Part shown: positions 61,901-64,000 of the stretch, piece by piece | Layout: each line of letters begins with the position of its first letter | How positions within the stretch are numbered: position 1 is the stretch's first letter | Assembly: GCF_001190945.1 (NCBI RefSeq) | Contig: NZ_CP011112.1 | Span: forward strand, 806,001 to 870,000 | Reading direction: 5' to 3' | DNA: 64,000 nucleotides | Origin: Luteipulveratus mongoliensis | GTDB lineage: Bacteria > Actinomycetota > Actinomycetes > Actinomycetales > Dermatophilaceae | The notes under the pieces: generated by a model | The model's input: the letters and a program-made list of their open reading frames with translations, nothing else | Databases searched by the model: none | Told to the model about the DNA's origin: nothing | Translations under genes and position numbers: made by a program

Positions 61901-64000
61901 TCAGCTGGGCGGGTCGAGTTCGGCCAGACGGGCGCGTACGACGTCCGCCTCGGGCACGCCGAGCTCCTCGTAGCCGCGTAGCGCCTCTCGCCATAGCTGG
62001 AGAGCCGTCGAGATGTCACCGAGGCACAGGCTCGCGGCTGCCTGCCCGGCCAATGCCCTCGCGCTCTCGAATCGGTCAAGGCCGATGCCAAGGACCTCAC
62101 GGTGGGTGGCTATTGCGGCAAACGGATCATCAGCGGCGAGATGGGTCTCGCCGAGAGCGTTCAACACCGCCATCTGCGTCGACCGAGCGCCCGTCTCACG
62201 AGCAATCTTCAGCGATGCCTGCAGCGCTTCCATGGCATCTCCGTGCGCACCGACACGGAGATGGATTGCGCCGACGTAGTGGAGTGCACTGGCCTCCCCA
62301 TTCCGGTATCCCGCCGACTGTGCTGCCAGCAAGGATTCGCGGAAGATGTCCAGCGCCTCGTCAGACCGCTCCAACCGTGTACACACGAATCCGAGGTTGT
62401 TCAGGGCATCCACCTCTCCGGCGCGGTCGCCGATCTCGCGTCGCAGCTGAAGCGTGCGTCGGCAGTACGCCTCTGCCTGGTGATAGTTGCCCTGCCGGAA
62501 GAAGACGCCACCGAGGTTGTTCAAGGCATGGGCCTCCACAACCCGATCCCCGGTCTCAGCGGCAAGAGACAAAGTCTCCTCCAACAAATCGACTGCGTCG
62601 GCGTACTCACCACGGAGAAACTGCCGTCGTCCGAGCGCGTTGCAGGCAAGTCCGAGAGTCAGCTTGTCTCCCTGCGCACGGGCTTCCTCGAGGGCGTCAC
62701 GGAACAGCTGTGCTGCGTCCTCGTCGCGACCGAGCTGCTCGTTCGCTGTCCCGAGGTAGGTCATCAGGACGGCATGACTGGGTACGTCGCCTATCCGGCT
62801 CGCGGCGTTTCGTGCGCGGGTGATCAGCGTGAGTGCATCGGTGTAGTGCGAACGAAGGTTGAGGTAGCGGTGCACCGTCCGAGCCAGTTTCACGAGGTAT
62901 TCGTCTCGTCCGATCTTCTCGGCGAGCTGGGCAACGGCGAGGAGGCTGAGCCGTTCTTGGTCGAGCCAAGCCAGGGCGGCGTCGGCTTCGTCGAACTCGG
63001 CCGCCACCCGACGTGGGGTCAACTTCGGACGGTGGTGTTGCGTGTCCGGTGCGACAGCGTTCATCGCCTGCGACACGGTCGACAGATAGTGGTCGAGCAG
63101 CCGGTCGATGGCTGACTCACGGTCGGCCGCAGGGTCGATCTGCTCGCAGGTCTCGGCGGCGTACGACCGGAGCAGGTCGTGCATGCCGTACTGGCTGTCG
63201 TGTGGTTCGACGAGGTGGGTCGAGGCGAGACGCTCCAGGAGTCGGCGGCCTACGGGTGTCGGGACGTCGGCGAGGGCGGAGGCTGCCTCAGGGCTGATCC
63301 GCAGGCCCGGGTGCAACCCGAGCAGCCGGAACATTCGGGCCGCATCGTCGGGGAGGGCTTGGTACGACGATGCGAAGACCGCGCGTACGGTCATCGCGGC
63401 GTCGTCCTCGGTCTCGAACACGGCGAGCCGGTGGCGTTCGTCGCGCAGGTCGGCGGCGACACCGGCGAGCCCGCGTTGGGGTTCGCTCGCGACTCGGACC
63501 GCGGCGAGGACGAGAGCCAGAGGGAGATGCCCGCACAGCTCGGCCAGCTCGGCGAGCGCGGTGTCCTCGGCCGCGACGGCCTGGGTCATCGCCCTGTTCA
63601 AGAGGGCGTTGGAGTCGGTCGGGCTGAGCTGGTCGAGATGCAGCTGCACCGCTGCCTCGCGAGCAGCCAGGCCGCTGAGCCGGCTGCGACTGGTCACGAT
63701 CACCATGCTCCCCGAGCCGGGCAGGAGCGGCCGGACCTGGGCGGCGTCCCGTGCGTTGTCCAGGACCACGAGCATGCGCCGGTCGGCGAGCGTCGTACGC
63801 CAGAGCGCACTGCGCTCCTCCGGCTCGGTGGGCACCTGATCACCGGGTACGCCGGCCGCGCGCAGCAGTCGCTCGAGCGCCACCGCGGGGCCGACCGGAG
63901 TGCTCGCGCCGTAGCCGCGCAGGTTGATGTAGACGTCACCGTCCGGGAACCGCTCGCGTGCGTGGTGTGCCCAGTGCACAGCCAGGGTGGTCTTACCCAC
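61901..64000 (-). CDS. Second AfsR/SARP-type regulator, upstream paralogue (5' partial)
   Basis: 699 residues in the window, starting inside the P-loop (GKTTLAVHWAHH); the BTAD and DNA-binding part lies beyond the edge. Its NB-ARC is very like the neighbour's (EERSALWRTTLADRRM, LLPGSGSMVIVTSRSRLSGL), while the TPR region is diverged but has the same repeat unit (ALNNLGGVFFRQGNYHQAEAYCRRTLQLRREI). This is a tandem duplication with sensor divergence. Whether its N-terminus carries a BTAD domain cannot be seen here. Confidence 0.88.
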   Translation of the reverse strand: MGKTTLAVHWAHHARERFPDGDVYINLRGYGASTPVGPAVALERLLRAAGVPGDQVPTEPEERSALWRTTLADRRMLVVLDNARDAAQVRPLLPGSGSMVIVTSRSRLSGLAAREAAVQLHLDQLSPTDSNALLNRAMTQAVAAEDTALAELAELCGHLPLALVLAAVRVASEPQRGLAGVAADLRDERHRLAVFETEDDAAMTVRAVFASSYQALPDDAARMFRLLGLHPGLRISPEAASALADVPTPVGRRLLERLASTHLVEPHDSQYGMHDLLRSYAAETCEQIDPAADRESAIDRLLDHYLSTVSQAMNAVAPDTQHHRPKLTPRRVAAEFDEADAALAWLDQERLSLLAVAQLAEKIGRDEYLVKLARTVHRYLNLRSHYTDALTLITRARNAASRIGDVPSHAVLMTYLGTANEQLGRDEDAAQLFRDALEEARAQGDKLTLGLACNALGRRQFLRGEYADAVDLLEETLSLAAETGDRVVEAHALNNLGGVFFRQGNYHQAEAYCRRTLQLRREIGDRAGEVDALNNLGFVCTRLERSDEALDIFRESLLAAQSAGYRNGEASALHYVGAIHLRVGAHGDAMEALQASLKIARETGARSTQMAVLNALGETHLAADDPFAAIATHREVLGIGLDRFESARALAGQAAASLCLGDISTALQLWREALRGYEELGVPEADVVRARLAELDPPS

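Overview
The window is high-GC actinobacterial chromosome. Codon usage is strongly GC-biased, GTG and TTG starts are common, and several genes look leaderless. Lineage markers are a conservon (cvn-type) operon, an F420-type luciferase-like oxidoreductase, an IdeR/DtxR-type iron box and two AfsR/SARP-type regulators. Long palindromic intergenic repeats containing GGTCTCGATAC and CTACTCGACCAGC recur through the window; I associate them, from memory, with Nocardioidaceae and Dermatophilaceae/Intrasporangiaceae-like genomes. No rRNA, tRNA, phage, IS or CRISPR was seen, so this is ordinary chromosome with local accessory features.

Layout. 1-2.9 kb: fused ATP-grasp/alpha-E protein (cut by the window edge), transglutaminase-like protease and a zinc-ribbon membrane protein, an uncharacterised peptide-ligase-type cluster. 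3-4.5 kb: flavin monooxygenase. 4.6-5.8 kb: a frameshifted AbiEi/DUF559-type gene between two copies of a hairpin repeat. 5.9-9.2 kb: glutaryl-CoA dehydrogenase-like enzyme, asparaginase and class III CoA transferase, coupled by two GTGA overlaps. 9.2-13.5 kb (minus): complete conservon of sensor kinase, Roadblock protein, DUF742 protein and GTPase. 13.8-15.5 kb: a secreted acid phosphatase with two HAD domains. 15.6-20.7 kb: thioredoxin, dienelactone hydrolase-like protein, a rhodanese-fold protein lacking its cysteine, two methyltransferases, a crotonase and an F420-type oxidoreductase. 21.1-23.2 kb: MarR regulator divergent from a DMT exporter and NAD(P)-binding protein, with two operator palindromes. 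23.3-29.3 kb: membrane protein, PoxB-like enzyme, small protein, ArsR-type regulator, NTF2-like secreted protein, DUF1801 protein and FabH-like synthase.

29.4-34.3 kb encodes three secreted hydrolases: an Endo H-like glycosidase, a Tat-exported phospholipase C and an M4 metalloprotease. 34.4-37.9 kb: NIPSNAP protein divergent from an Rrf2 regulator, then NadE; palindromic repeats separate most of these genes. 38.1-43.0 kb is an iron-siderophore uptake locus: reductase divergent from binding protein, two permeases and ATPase, with an iron box between them. 43.0-50 kb: a protein of unknown function, a P450 with a candidate operator, a 50-residue protein, a small membrane protein and a large SWIM-SNF2 ATPase. 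50.1-51.0 kb holds a lipoprotein gene and its broken paralogue. 51-59 kb: SGNH-acyltransferase, DUF2231 and other membrane proteins, SDR, a lysozyme-like/SapA-like secreted fusion and a phytase-esterase-like secreted protein. 59.1-64 kb (minus): two tandem BTAD/NB-ARC/TPR regulators, the upstream one cut by the edge.

Most interesting points: six CTGACA/TGTCAG boxes between two divergent secreted-protein genes; the palindromic repeat family, which also supplies stop codons to genes; the hairpin repeats around the frameshifted gene; long exact identity between the two halves of the acid phosphatase; and the tandem SARP/NB-ARC regulators, alike in the ATPase and divergent in the repeat sensor. 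I see no single clearly new defence or biosynthetic system.
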